Assembly: GCF_019059575.1 (NCBI RefSeq) | Contig: NW_024881969.1 | Coordinates: 124,001 to 188,000, forward strand | Direction of reading: 5' to 3' | Source of the DNA: Amphibalanus amphitrite | Lineage: Eukaryota > Arthropoda > Thecostraca > Balanomorpha > Balanidae | Length of the DNA stretch: 64,000 bases | Shown here: positions 1-10,516 of the stretch, piece after piece | Position numbering within the stretch: position 1 is the stretch's first letter | Layout: every line of letters begins with the position of its first letter | The notes under the pieces: generated by a model | What the model was told of the DNA's origin: nothing | Seen by the model: only the letters and a program-made list of their open reading frames with translations | Database searches by the model: none | Made by a program: the position numbers and the translations under genes

Positions 1-995
1 CTCTGCACTGTGTATCTCTTGTAGTCCTCTGTAGCTTTAGTCCTTCTGTACTCTTTCCACAAGCTGTACTTTAACTTTACAGCCGCTTCAAGCCGTTTAG
101 TCCACCACGGACTACGAGGTATGGTGTTCTTTTGATGTGACAAGGGTACATGTTGATCAATGCTGGTATTAACAATATCCTTTATCTTGCTCCAAGTTTG
201 CTCTACTCCCATGTTTTCAAGAGTTGACCAGTCTATTTGACTAAGGTCATCAGACATTTGAGCATAATTACCTTTCTTAAAGTTTCTACGGGTTGGTTTG
301 TCTTGGTTCATTCTGTTTGGTCCCTTGCTAATGTAGACGTATTCCCATGTGATAACACAGTGATCACTTTTACCCAGTGGGTCAGATCCCACAATGCTTT
401 CAATGGCATTTTCTTCATTTGCAAATACTAGATCTAGCAAGGACGGTTCATTTCCTTCTTTGAAGCGGGTGGGAAAGTTGACACATTGTAACCAGAACAA
501 GTCATTGACAGCATCAAAAAATCTTTCTTGACTTGATCCCTCAGAACCATCAACTGAGCCAGTATCCCAATCAATCTGCGGGTAGTTAAAATCACCCATT
601 ACTAATATATGCTTGGTTCGTGTTGAAGGAGTTTGCTTCAATAAATGGTTTAATCCTTCATTGTACTCAACAGAACTGGCTGGTGGCCTGTAGCAGACAC
701 CCACTAACAGTTTTTCTTTGGATGACAATTTGACATAACACCAAACAGACTCTATATTGGGGCTGCTCAGCTCTGGGCAATCTGACACCTCCAGGTCACA
801 TTTAACAAAGAGCATGACACCTCCTCCTTTTTGATCTTCTTCTCTGTCATATCTGTAGGCAGGGTGATAGCCTTGTAGAACAATTTCATCTTTTGTCCAC
901 ACTTCCGTAATCCCTATTACATCTGGTTTGCCTTCATCAATACGCAGTCTCAACTCACTCAACTTGTTTTTAAGACTATTGGCATTTGTGTACAT
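1..995 (-). CDS. CR1/L2-like LINE ORF2, endonuclease N-terminus (runs off left edge)
   Basis: The minus frame is open from about 995 to the window edge, about 331 codons. It begins MYTNANSLKNKL, the usual start of an apurinic-type endonuclease (EEP) domain in CR1/L2 LINEs. Visible motifs in order are a GITEVWTK block, the catalytic MGDFNYPQIDW block and SDHCVI near the domain end, followed by a basic linker with SPWWTK. The protein nicks target DNA to prime reverse transcription; the RT domain would lie left of base 1. An in-frame reading continues upstream into the end of ORF1, so the ORFs may overlap and the true start is uncertain. No internal stop was seen, so this part looks young or intact. 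Clade assignment is by motif only. Confidence 0.85.
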   Translation of the reverse strand, partial: MYTNANSLKNKLSELRLRIDEGKPDVIGITEVWTKDEIVLQGYHPAYRYDREEDQKGGGVMLFVKCDLEVSDCPELSSPNIESVWCYVKLSSKEKLLVGVCYRPPASSVEYNEGLNHLLKQTPSTRTKHILVMGDFNYPQIDWDTGSVDGSEGSSQERFFDAVNDLFWLQCVNFPTRFKEGNEPSLLDLVFANEENAIESIVGSDPLGKSDHCVITWEYVYISKGPNRMNQDKPTRRNFKKGNYAQMSDDLSQIDWSTLENMGVEQTWSKIKDIVNTSIDQHVPLSHQKNTIPRSPWWTKRLEAAVKLKYSLWKEYRRTKATEDYKRYTVQ

Positions 996-1032
996 ACATT
1001 TTAAAAACCTTCTATCTTGGTTCTGCTTCGCG

Positions 1033-2163
1033 CTAGCGAGGGACGACCTTGCCTCGAAAGATTTTGTGGGTTGTTTTTCCTTTTTGCTCCAGTTCCATCC
1101 TCAACTTTTTTTGAGTTTCACGATCTTCAGGCGAGAGGTCCCTGGTCAGGTAAACATTCAGGAAGCCCACTTCTCTCAACTTTGTTCTCTTCCTGATCAA
1201 CTCATTAACAATTTCTCTGTCTTTCACTTTCACCAGCATCAGCCGCTTCCGTGCATTCGTTCCTTCATTTTCATTGTTCTCAGGTTTTTTCCCTAGTCTG
1301 TAGATGTTGACTATTTCTACATCCTGTTTGCCTGTCAGTGAAGTCACTAATCTTTGAAATATTTCTGTGTCATGATGTTTTCTTTGCTCTGGATTGTCAG
1401 ACTGGCTTTCTTCTATGTTGTGCAGCAGTATGTTCCTTTCTCGAGCATCCTGTTCTGCCTTGTTTTCAACTATCTTCTGCAGATTTTTGGCACTCGTTTT
1501 CAGTTCTGCTGTGTATTCTGGCAGTTTCTGCACCACATTAACCTGTTCCTTGATCGATTTTTCAACCCGCTCCTGTTGTTCTTTCACGCGCATCATTACG
1601 TTGTTTTCTAGAGCTTGGAGTTTTTGTTCTATCTCCTTTTTGAACTTGGCGTCGCTCAGTGCCTGCGTAATTTTGTTCTCAATGTTCTCCATGCCCTCAC
1701 GGAACTCTTTTCTCAGTTCAGCGATGGGTATAATGTTTGGTCTACACTCCATACACACCCATAGGAAGTCGAACTCGGACAGAGCCCTAAATTCCTTGTC
1801 AGATAGCTTCTGACACTTAGGATGGTACCACTGCCTACAAGCATCACACATAATACTATCATCCTTAGCCAAAATTTTCAGCCCACATTGCTTGGGTCCC
1901 CCCTTGCACACATACCTTTCTTTCTTCTTTTTCCCACTTGGTGACCAACCACTCACTTTTCCTCCACCCAGATCAACATCTTCATCACTTTCCTGGCTAT
2001 AATCACTCTCACTGGACACATCCTGCGATCCATGCCCTCCAGTTTTGTCTCGGGATGTTTTGGCGCTTTCTTCTTCTTTTTTATCGGCACCTTCCTTACC
2101 AACTTGTTGCTGGCTGCTAGTTGACACGTAACGCCCCCTAGTGGTAGGTGCTTTTGAACTCAT
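1033..2163 (-). CDS. CR1/L2-like LINE ORF1 with PHD finger and coiled coil
   Basis: A 376-codon ORF starts with ATG at 2163 and ends with TAG at 1033. Residues about 1-85 are Ser/Glu/Lys rich. Residues about 86-140 form a PHD-type zinc finger (CKGGPKQCGL, then CDACRQWYHPKC, then WVCMECR). Residues about 145-245 are a charged, coiled-coil-prone segment. The C-terminus (RNILLHNIEES to RKKLRMELEQ-like text) matches the nucleic-acid-binding C-terminal region of L2/CR1 ORF1 proteins. PHD-bearing ORF1 proteins are known in CR1-type LINEs. The protein should coat the RNA and accompany the ORF2 enzyme encoded immediately downstream. It could be mistaken for a host PHD protein, but the adjacent endonuclease ORF argues against that. 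Confidence 0.8.
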   Translation of the reverse strand: MSSKAPTTRGRYVSTSSQQQVGKEGADKKEEESAKTSRDKTGGHGSQDVSSESDYSQESDEDVDLGGGKVSGWSPSGKKKKERYVCKGGPKQCGLKILAKDDSIMCDACRQWYHPKCQKLSDKEFRALSEFDFLWVCMECRPNIIPIAELRKEFREGMENIENKITQALSDAKFKKEIEQKLQALENNVMMRVKEQQERVEKSIKEQVNVVQKLPEYTAELKTSAKNLQKIVENKAEQDARERNILLHNIEESQSDNPEQRKHHDTEIFQRLVTSLTGKQDVEIVNIYRLGKKPENNENEGTNARKRLMLVKVKDREIVNELIRKRTKLREVGFLNVYLTRDLSPEDRETQKKLRMELEQKGKTTHKIFRGKVVPR

Positions 2164-2322
2164 GGTGGATGATTTCTATAACCTTTTTACTTTTCTTCTT
2201 TGAATAGCTTAACACTTCACTCAATCAATTTGAATAACTTGACACTTCACTCAATCAATCAGAGCTCCCATGCTCTCAACTGCTGACCTTCACCGGGCTA
2301 CAAATGTGGCGCACGTCAGGCT
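2164..2322 (-). other. LINE 5' leader or flank with a short tandem duplication
   Basis: This stretch lies upstream of the PHD-ORF1 LINE. It contains a motif of about 22 bp (TTGACACTTCACTCAATCAA) present twice in near-tandem at about 2205-2260. I see no coding potential. It ends at the 8-bp target duplication of the foldback element, so the foldback may have inserted into this LINE's 5' region. Confidence 0.45.
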
Positions 2323-2334
2323 GGGATGGAGGAT

Positions 2335-2775
2335 TCCCGGATGAAAAGTCAAAACGTTAAAAGTAAACGGATAAAAAGTCAAAGGACATTAAGTCAACAG
2401 ACAGAAAGTCAACATCGCAAGAAGTCAAAGGACAAAATGTCAAATGAACAAAAAGTCAACCTGCCAAAAAGTCAACACGCCAGAAGTCAACAAGCTAAAA
2501 GTCAACACGCAAGAAGTCAAAAGACATAATGTCAAAGAGACAAAAAGCCGACATGTCAAAAAGTCAACGCGCTAAAAGTCAACACGCTAAAAGTCAACAC
2601 GCATAAAGTCAAGACGCTAAAAGTCAACACGCCTAAAAGTCAACACGCTAAAAGTCAACACGCTAAAAGTCAACACGCGAAAGGTCAGCATGCTAAAAGT
2701 CAACACGCTAAAAGTCAACATGCTTAAAAGTCAACACGCTAAAAGTCAACACACAAAAAGTCAACAAGCAAATAG
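2335..2775 (+). repeat. AGTCAA minisatellite, left foldback arm
   Basis: Tandem copies of a variable 9-16 bp unit built on AAAAGTCAACACGCT. The 15-bp form dominates from about 2570 to 2760. Outer copies are more divergent than inner ones. The short plus-strand ORF here is only repeat-encoded and is not called as a gene. Confidence 0.9.
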
Positions 2776-3095
2776 TTTATAGGTGCGCGAAAAGTTGATG
2801 CGCAAAATGTAGTCAACAGCAAAAAGTAGTCTTCAACAGCAGTCGTTAACTAAGTCGGTACAAGTACGCCGCAGCCCGCGTCTCCGGTCGGCGACTGACC
2901 CGCGCCGGGCCACCTGATCCCCGGCCGCCGCCCGCTGGGCGCCGGCTGCACCGCATAGAGAGTCTCGGCGCGTCCCCGTGCGTGCCCCGACACTACCGAT
3001 AAGAACGCTCCTACCTATTTTTACTTTGCTTTAAAAAGTATATTGGGAATGTGAACTTATCGATATAAAGTTGGCGTACTGTGCCTGCTGGTGGC

Positions 3096-3362
3096 GGGGG
3101 GGGGGGGGGGGCAGTTCCGATAAGGAGACGTAGGGCGGAGGCGAAGATGAAGGAGAGGGACAGTAACTGGTGGCCACAATGCGCTATACTTGTCACCTCT
3201 CTTTGGACGTCACAGCTCCGAGGTCCTAAAAAATTGTGTTTTTAGCAATCGCATCTCGATAACTTAATTGACCTATACATTTCGATGAAAATTGGTCACC
3301 TTAATTGTATGCAGTCCGTACCTTTCGATGAAAATTGGTCACCTTAATTGTATGCAGTCCGT
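3096..3362. repeat. G-tract and 43-bp tandem duplication inside the foldback
   Basis: A run of about 16 G residues lies near 3097-3112. At about 3279-3362 a 43-bp unit (core TTCGATGAAAATTGGTCACC) is present twice in tandem with almost no change. No ORF of substance is present. Confidence 0.7.
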
Positions 3363-3493
3363 GAATATTAACAGGTTGTTGTCTGTTGATGCTGATATGA
3401 GCGTTCCTTTCAAGGCAGGACAATCCGACAATCACACCATTGCCTCTCGTTCCAACTTCCACCTATTTAAAAGAAATTTGTTTTGTTTTGTTG

Positions 3494-3790
3494 GGTTAGG
3501 CCCTTTCGGTCCAATTAGACCATTTCAGAGCCGGAAGGATGATAGGAATTAGGGGGAGACATTGGTCTGGGCAGGCATCCTAGTGAGTCACCGGGGCTGA
3601 GCCCATCCCGAAGGACAGGCCGATCAGCCCCAAGGTACTCACTGCACCCGGCTACGGGGTGCGCTCCCTCGGGAGCAGCGGTGCCGCTCCAGCAGCCCGC
3701 ATGAGATAAAGTTGCCTGTCCAGCCCGGAGGGGGTTGCGGCGTGGAGGAGAAGGATTTCCGTATCCTGAGGATAGAAGCATGGAACGGTG
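3494..3790 (-). mobile_element. Possible SINE/LINE 3'-tail fragment in foldback interior
   Basis: Read on the minus strand, a GC-rich segment ends in TCTAATTGGACCGAAAGGG and then an AACAAAAC-type simple tail, the layout of a SINE or LINE 3' end. I recognise no coding domain, and the short ORFs in several frames look like shadows. This could instead be ordinary cargo of the foldback element. Confidence 0.3.
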
Positions 3791-4289
3791 ATTTAAAAGA
3801 AACGACGCGCTTTACTATTGTACCAATTGTACCATACAATACGCTTGAACTATAATAAAAGTGTGAAATCGCTAATAGAACCCGTGACGGAATCAATTGA
3901 TGAGAAACGTCTCCCTACACAATATAGGAAATTTGAACAAGCGAAACTTTTCGTATCGATAACATTCCGGGCTACTATATTTGTTGAAATAATTCCAGTA
4001 AACTGCGCCTGGGACAGTCAGTTGTCTCGAAGGATCATGTAACGCTGCCTCATGACAACCTTACGATGCGAGCGAGCTCCCACCTAGCACGTGTCAACGG
4101 ATGTGTGTCAGATTTCAGCCAAGCATGCCCGTGTGACCAGCTGAGTCGCGGTTGCGGGCCATGGGAATCCCCATCAGTCGTGCAATGGAGGCAGTCTCGC
4201 TTCAATGTCCAATGATGCAGGTTATATTGTGCAGCATCCTGCTTAATTGTGTACAGCTGTTTGTAAATGTTATCTCATGTATGTAATGA

Positions 4290-4950
4290 CTGATGATCCA
4301 GGTGTCATTGACTTTGTCTCTTTGACTTGTCCTTTTGAGTTTTTGGATTTTGGCTTTTTGTCCTTTGGATTTTTTCGTAATTTGACTTTATGTTCTGTTG
4401 ACTTTTCGTCTTTTGACCTTTGTCCTCTTCACTTTTTGTCCTTTTGACTTTTTGTCCCTTTGATTTTTTGTCCTTTTGACTTTTTGGACTTTGACTATAT
4501 GTCTTTTTGACTTTTTGAACTTTTGACTTTTTATTTTGACTTCATGCCCGGTTGACTTGTTGTTTTTTGACTTTTTGTCCTTTTGACTTTCTGTCCTTTT
4601 GGTTTTTTGGATTTTGACTTTATGTCCTGTTCACTTTTTGTCTTTCGACTTTTGTTCTTTTTACTTTTTGGCAAGTTGACTTTTTGCCGTTTTTACTTTT
4701 TGTCTTTTGACCTTATGTCCATTTGACTTTTTGTCTTTTGACTTCTATGCTAGTTGGCTTTTTGTTCATTGACTTTTTGGCAATTTCACTTTTTATCTTT
4801 TGACGTTTTATCCTTTTTGACTTTTTGACTTTTGACTTTCCTCTTTGTTGACCTTTTACCTGTTGACTTTTAAGATTTTTGACTTCGTGCTTTTGACGTA
4901 ATGTCTGTTGACTAATCATCCTTTTACCTTTTATCATTTGACTTTTTGTC
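4290..4950 (-). repeat. AGTCAA-type minisatellite, right foldback arm
   Basis: On the plus strand this is TTTTTGACTTTTTGTCC-type sequence, i.e. the complement of the left array. Units are 8-18 bp and more diverged than on the left. With the left array it could form a hairpin of several hundred base pairs. Confidence 0.9.
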
Positions 4951-4966
4951 CGGAACCCGGGATGGA

Positions 4967-5821
4967 GTCAGGAGGGGAATGAGGTGTATGAAGAGACCCG
5001 CCATAAGCACTGCTCAACCGCAGGCACAGGTTTAGACGGCGTTGGTCCGCATCAAAGCCAGTGTGCTGGAGAATTCATTGGCTGAAATGCTCCAGAACAT
5101 TCACCACTGTGTTTTTATGAAAGGTGGCTACAAGCTCAGTTAAAAGAAAAAGTACCAGATTGTTTTGCTTTTTAATTACAGCGGGAAGAAAGGTGTCCGT
5201 ATAATTTCGTTACACCCCCTGTAGGTAATGTTCAAATGGTTGCTAAATTCGAAATCAGCTCCAAAAACTAGCCTAGAAACATGTAAAACTCGAAAAAGGA
5301 ACCGAGGTCATCAAAGGTCATTGAGCTGACCTGACCTTCAGGTGACCTTGACACCCACCCTAATGCATGGGACCAGCATCATATCACATGTTTCAACGCT
5401 TGAAACCACGTGAAGACTGCAACCGCGCGGCTAATGCGAGCCGACAAACGCCGAATCGCGATTCGGGCCAAACATGGTCTCGAGAAATAGGTCACAGGTC
5501 AAAGGTCATTTGGGTCAGGGTCGTGAAATTTTCAGGGTAGGTGTAAAATTGATAAAATCGGGGGCATTGAAAGTTTCGTCGCGACCGGACGGTTTTTACG
5601 TGAGTTACTCACGAAAAACCGATAAAGCGCACCCAAAAAGGCAGAAATATGCACATGCGTTATCCTATACTGCGAAAAAAGTGCATCATTTTTTAACGTC
5701 GCCGACAAATTGTAATTACCCTAAGCTCAGGCAGATGTATGGTAGAAAACCCCCGAAGTGAAATACACTACGGCGGAAATAAAATACCCTACGGCGGAGC
5801 TCGGTTGCAATTTGTAAATAC
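4967..5821. other. No gene seen; one mariner-TIR-like end
   Basis: No convincing ORF. At about 5187-5222 the minus strand reads TACAGGGGGTGTAACGAAAT, which resembles the ACAGGGTGT-type termini of the mariner elements found elsewhere in this window, but no matching second end was found. AGGTCA-like words recur at 5310-5520 without clear periodicity. Confidence 0.4.
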
Positions 5822-8395
5822 GCAGCCGGCGCAGCATATTTACGTCTGGACAACGAGTTGCGGGGAAAAGTGCTGATTTTGCCGCAGTTTTAGGAGCCGG
5901 TTATTAGGCTGGATTTTCGGGTTACTTTTTCGTTCTGATTCCTGTATTTCATGGTGTTTGGCTTTTGAATATTTAAGTTCTTTCAGAGAAATATTAATTG
6001 CCTTACAGATTTTGTGAAAATGTTTCAGTTTTTATGAGCCAACCGCTAGAGTCCTAAAACAATACATCAGCACTACAATTATTGTAAACAAACAAATGGA
6101 GCACACCAATTCGCTCAGTTCTTCTCCGTTCCAAGGCCTTTTTTTTTATCTGATGGTTTTCGAACTCTTGTATGTCGTTTTGTTGTAAGTTTTGAATCTC
6201 TTGTGACTTAATTATATCATATTAAAGAAGCATGTTGACTGAAAACAATCCCAAGTTGATGTATACAGGAGGCTAAGAGTTGTGAGTCCTGAGTAATATC
6301 AGGTTGAAGTTAGGAAATGTTGGTTGATAAACACAAGTTGATCTGGCTCACCTATCAGCAAGAAAAAGTAAAATTAAAAGAGCTTATTGGCCGAAAACAA
6401 GCTATAATATTGCAGGAGATCAATACTGAAGAACACGCGCAGTATCAAGCCAGAAAATGTTGGCTGGTGAACGCGTATTGATGTATTGGTATGAATATTG
6501 AAATATTACTTACAGGCTACAGCAGCAAGATCAATGAGTGCTAGCTGCCAAGTGAAAAATCTAGAATGAACAAACCTGGGCAGCTTTACTTTGCTATGCG
6601 GATGGTAATGTGCATTACTCAGTGTCTGGCAAATGAAACATGCGATCATTCTGTTGCTACTGGAAGAGAAAGCTTGGATCACTAAATCAGCTTTATAATG
6701 TTTAATTTGATGTTCATCATTACTTTGCATTTCTTGAAAAAGGATTTCAGTAAAATTGTCATTTGTCAATGTGACAATCCATGCAACGATGTGATCATAT
6801 CATGTGTTCCGTGATGGTGATTATTGGTCTAATATACAAAAGCAAAGCTGTCAGCATTTCTTTCTGTGGATGGCCAGAAGGGACTCAGAACTTGAGAAGT
6901 ATTAGTTTTCTTGACAGGGCTGGGATAAAAAGTACTGCCAGGGTAATCTTCTAGAAAGGAACTTCTTTATTTTGACTTGGTATGAGATGTAGGCACAAGT
7001 AGGTAGGTGCTCAGTACCTATAGTTCAGTAGTTATGTAGGTTTAGTTGGGCTAGCTAATATTAGGTCATGTTAGTTTTTTTTTTAATTTGCCAAGTGTTC
7101 ATAAAAATGTGACCTGATCAATTCATACCTGACTAACCTGACCTAACCTCAATCATCACACTTATTTGCAACTTACCCAAGACCTGCATAGCATTAGCAC
7201 CCAGTTATAGGTACTAGGTACTCACCCTAACTCGATCTTACCTGCTAACCTTCAACTTGATAACAGTTCGCTCACCTTGCCAAACCACATCCAGGGAAAC
7301 AGCCACCCGGGTGGCTGTTGTGTTGTGAGTCTGTGCATTTTAAGTGTTTCTTCTCTGAAGCTGCTCTGCACTGCTGTATGCCATGTTAGATGCTCAGAAA
7401 AATGTGGGAAATGATAACTAAGCTAGTTTAGTGCTTTGTTCATGCTTGAGACATCAACAAGTACAAATCCTGCGGGAGTACAGCTATGAGCTAGGTGAGT
7501 ATGTTATTTGAATATGCTGTTTGACTGTAGTAAATATACAAACAATCACAGGGTCACAGTTATATTCAATCTCCGCATAAACATACAACAAAACGCCCAT
7601 AGCCTCACTCCGAGCACACAACAAATAACTTAAGCCTTTGCAAGCACAAAAATGCTTTGATTTACAGGATAGGTATACAATATATCCTCTGTCCTTGGGG
7701 ATCTTGCTGCAAAGTTTGAGTTGAAGTAAGATGACTTAACTTCAGGTATGATGATTAACTTTTTCTTCTTAGCCACTGCTTATGTACGAGAAAGACTAAA
7801 TGCTTGGTTGATCAACGCCTTGAAAATTTAATGATCCATCTTCAATTCGACATGAAGGCACAAAGAAAATAGCTCCCACTTCTCTCTCCTCTTGGAATAC
7901 ACAAAGCAAAATATTTAATAACTTCTTCTTCTTAGCGGAGGGACATGGACTTCAAGTTAAACTCTGGCAGTTGGCACTGATCACACGAACACCTTTGATC
8001 CAAGATAAAATTGAAATGTGTAAATCTGTCTAGTCAATCATGGAAGGAACGGATGAACTTGAGGTCAATATGATTGTGATATGCATCATCTTCACCTTGG
8101 AACTTTTTTGCAGGTTTGCTTCATATTTTGTAACAAACGCGCAAAAACTGCAACAAAACAGCACTAATGCTTCTGGACAAAATACAATGAAAGTAAAAAC
8201 TTAGCTCTGATGGTATTCATTCTCGGCCAAACTCTAATTACAAAATATTTTATGGTAAGAACTAAATTTCGGCTAAAAACAACGCATGTTTTAAAAAAGA
8301 ATCATTCCAATGACGGTCCATTATTGCGGTCCTGAAATCGCCACTATTTCCGGCCTCTCCAACGCAACTCGTTGTCCAGACGTAAATATGCGCCG
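5822..8395. repeat. Inverted-repeat pair bounding 2.5 kb of gene-free sequence
   Basis: A segment with core ATATTTACGTCTGGACAACG plus AGTTGCG occurs at about 5832-5860 and, in inverse orientation, at about 8362-8390, each flanked by CCGGCGC. The 2.5 kb between is AT-rich with no ORF I can support. It may be a TIR element whose outermost ends have decayed, or an inverted duplication. The palindrome ACAGCCACCCGGGTGGCTGT lies inside at about 7300-7320. Confidence 0.5.
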
Positions 8396-9129
8396 GCGCA
8401 ACGTGTGCGCGCGTGACGCGCATTACGCCATTTTTCAGTGCAATGAGTGCAATTGCTTCGCGGAGGGCTGCGGTTAGGTGCTGATCCAAATTTTGGCTGG
8501 ATTTTGAAGCCGAATTCTGTCAAAGGATCGGCCTAATCAAGGTACAAGCAACGGACGGTTATACCCTCTTGGATATATGTAAGTACAAGCTTGTGTCAGT
8601 GTTTTTGTGCTTCGCAGTTCACCATGATGGCGACCTCAACTTCAGACCAAGACTGTGGACGACGGCCAACTCAGTTTTAACTTTGAGGTTGAAACAAATC
8701 AGCCATATTATGGTTCATATTCACTTTCCTGCCTCTTCCACATGCTTTGATATAGTTCTGACAGTGTTACAGCTAAAAGATGTTGGCACTTTGCACAATC
8801 CTACATTGACTTAAGATTGGACCTAAGGCAGCAGAGCGGGGAACGACGGGCGCCAATCAGCTAGCATGCCACTTGGGGTGGCCAATCGCCTGGACGCACA
8901 CTGCGCTGTATGACTACTCATTGTGGTGGCGTGGCGGCACTGGTCAGCAGTGTAACATGACCAATACAAATAATCAATGACTGGCTCAAAGGCAACATTT
9001 CTCCCCACCTAATGTGGGTGGGAGACACATTTCAAACACTGACACAATGCATCAAAAACTACATCGACATCTACAATAACAAGAAAAATGCTTTGTGCTC
9101 GATAGCAATTGCTCACTTGCATTGCCGGC

Positions 9130-9720
9130 CCTTGACTTGCTGGCTTCACCATCATTTACTTGGTTGCCGTCATCCGGAGCCACATTTGCAGCTCAGCAGT
9201 GTGCGCCAGCTTGGCGTACCTGGCCGGCAAGGGGCTAATCCCATCCTCTTGATACCACACCAGCCTTGGCAGGTCAGTACGCATTAGTACCTGCCACCGC
9301 TTTTCTACAGTACCTGACGGCGCAGCACGAAGCAGGTCCCACTTGGCAGCTGGTTGAGCAGATGGAGCTCAATGTGAAAAGCAGCTGTCTGCTCCCACTG
9401 GGTCCCCATGACCTCCCCAGCTAGCTGGGGAAGCGGACTGACCCAACCAAACACACCACTTCTCCGGTCTCAAATCGCGGCGCCTGCACGACCTCTATGG
9501 CACTCTCAGAGACATCTTACAGTCTACAGAGTGTGTCTGCCAAAGCTCAAAAGACCCGTGCACTTGCTGTATGCATCGTTGCCTGACATCCAGAGGACGG
9601 TGTCGTCATGGATCCTGCTGAGCCTCTCTGCTTCTGCAGACCTCTCCTGGAGGAAGTCGAGCATGGTCCGCCTTAGCAACCTCCAAGCCCGACTGGAAAA
9701 AAATACATCCACTATGCTGG
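9130..9720 (-). pseudogene. SGNH/GDSL-hydrolase-like relic, copy 1
   Basis: Pieces in different minus frames line up with the SGNH-like relic at 40610-41200. Shared landmarks are a block-III-like LWMSGNDAYSKCTGL segment at about 9540-9600, an EQTAAFHIELHLL segment, and a WYQEDGISPLAGQ segment near 9220, where block V would be. Intact SGNH enzymes use Ser, Gly, Asn and a terminal Asp-x-x-His to hydrolyse esters. Here the block I GDS motif was not found and frameshifts separate the blocks, so it is not functional. Such domains occur in some retroelement ORFs, so this may be transposon cargo. No clear terminal repeats flank it. Confidence 0.45.
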
Positions 9721-9738
9721 AGTATTCAGCAGTTGCGC

Positions 9739-9758
9739 TGCGCCGAAATTTCGGCGCA
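9739..9758. repeat. 20-bp perfect palindrome
   Basis: The sequence TGCGCCGAAATTTCGGCGCA is a perfect palindrome, followed 11 bases on by a partial half-copy GCGCCGAAA. Function unknown. Confidence 0.7.
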
Positions 9759-10159
9759 ACGGTCTGTGCGCCGAAACTTTTTGTGGTGCTTTGCCGTGTG
9801 ACGTGTCAAAACTTCATTTTGCGCTTAACAACACACCATGTGGCTAAACTGTTTACCGCACCTCATATTAGCACCGGCAGCAACGGAACAGATGCAGTGG
9901 TCAGACAGCACAAAACAATTAAGGCACTTATACACACTTGAATTACAAGGCAAACCAGAACATAGACATCATACAAGAAATAAAAAATACAGTTTGTAGG
10001 AAGCTGTCATGCGTTACAGGTATTACAATTTCACATCATCTTGTGTGCGGAGAACTTTCGCGCAGCTGTCTGCAGTCTAATCTGGCAAAGCTTTGTGGTC
10101 CGTCCCGTGCCCATTATCCATAGGCCTGCTTACCCTAGCAAAAATACAATTAGGAAATC

Positions 10160-10375
10160 CTTATGGTCTAATGGCTGATGGGAATTGGAACAACCCTAAT
10201 GGTTTCTGATGGTCTAGTGGTTTCTGATGGGTTCTAATGGTCTAGTGGTTTCTGATGGTCCATAGTGGTTGTAATGGTACGTAGTGGTTTCTGGTGGTCA
10301 CTAATGGTTTCTGAAGGTCTCTAATGGTCTGTGATGGTTCTGAAGGTCTTTAATGGTTTCTAGTGGCAGCTGGAA
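10160..10375. repeat. Minisatellite (TGGTTTCTGATGGTCTAATGG-like)
   Basis: Imperfect tandem units of about 16-22 bp built on TGGTTTCTGATGGTCTA. No coding content. Confidence 0.75.
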
Positions 10376-10516
10376 ATCCTGGGCCGCCCCAAATTATAAT
10401 CTTGCAGTGGCATAGCTGGGTGGATTGTCTATCTAACCAGATAGGGCAATCCACTTGAATGATGAAAATAAATGGCATCACGACTAGCGTGATGTAGCAT
10501 TTGCTGTTAGAATATA

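Larger units (their letters stand above)
2331..4958. mobile_element. Foldback-like DNA transposon with minisatellite TIRs and 8-bp TSD
   Basis: The left terminus reads GGATTCCCGGATGAAAAGTC. The right terminus, reverse-complemented, reads GGGTTCCGGACAAAAAGTC, so the ends are inverted copies. Immediately outside both is the direct repeat GGGATGGA (2323-2330 and 4959-4966), an 8-bp target duplication. Each arm continues as an AGTCAA-type tandem array, forward on the left and complementary on the right, framing an interior of about 1.5 kb without a transposase. Long TIRs built from short tandem repeats are the hallmark of foldback elements. An 8-9 bp duplication fits MULE-, hAT-, P- or Merlin-type integration. 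It is therefore probably non-autonomous; the superfamily is not determined. Confidence 0.8.

Noticed and set aside
2326..2529. Plus-strand ORF across the AGTCAA array
   Set aside because: Encodes only repeat-derived Ser/Gln/Lys text and lies inside a foldback arm.
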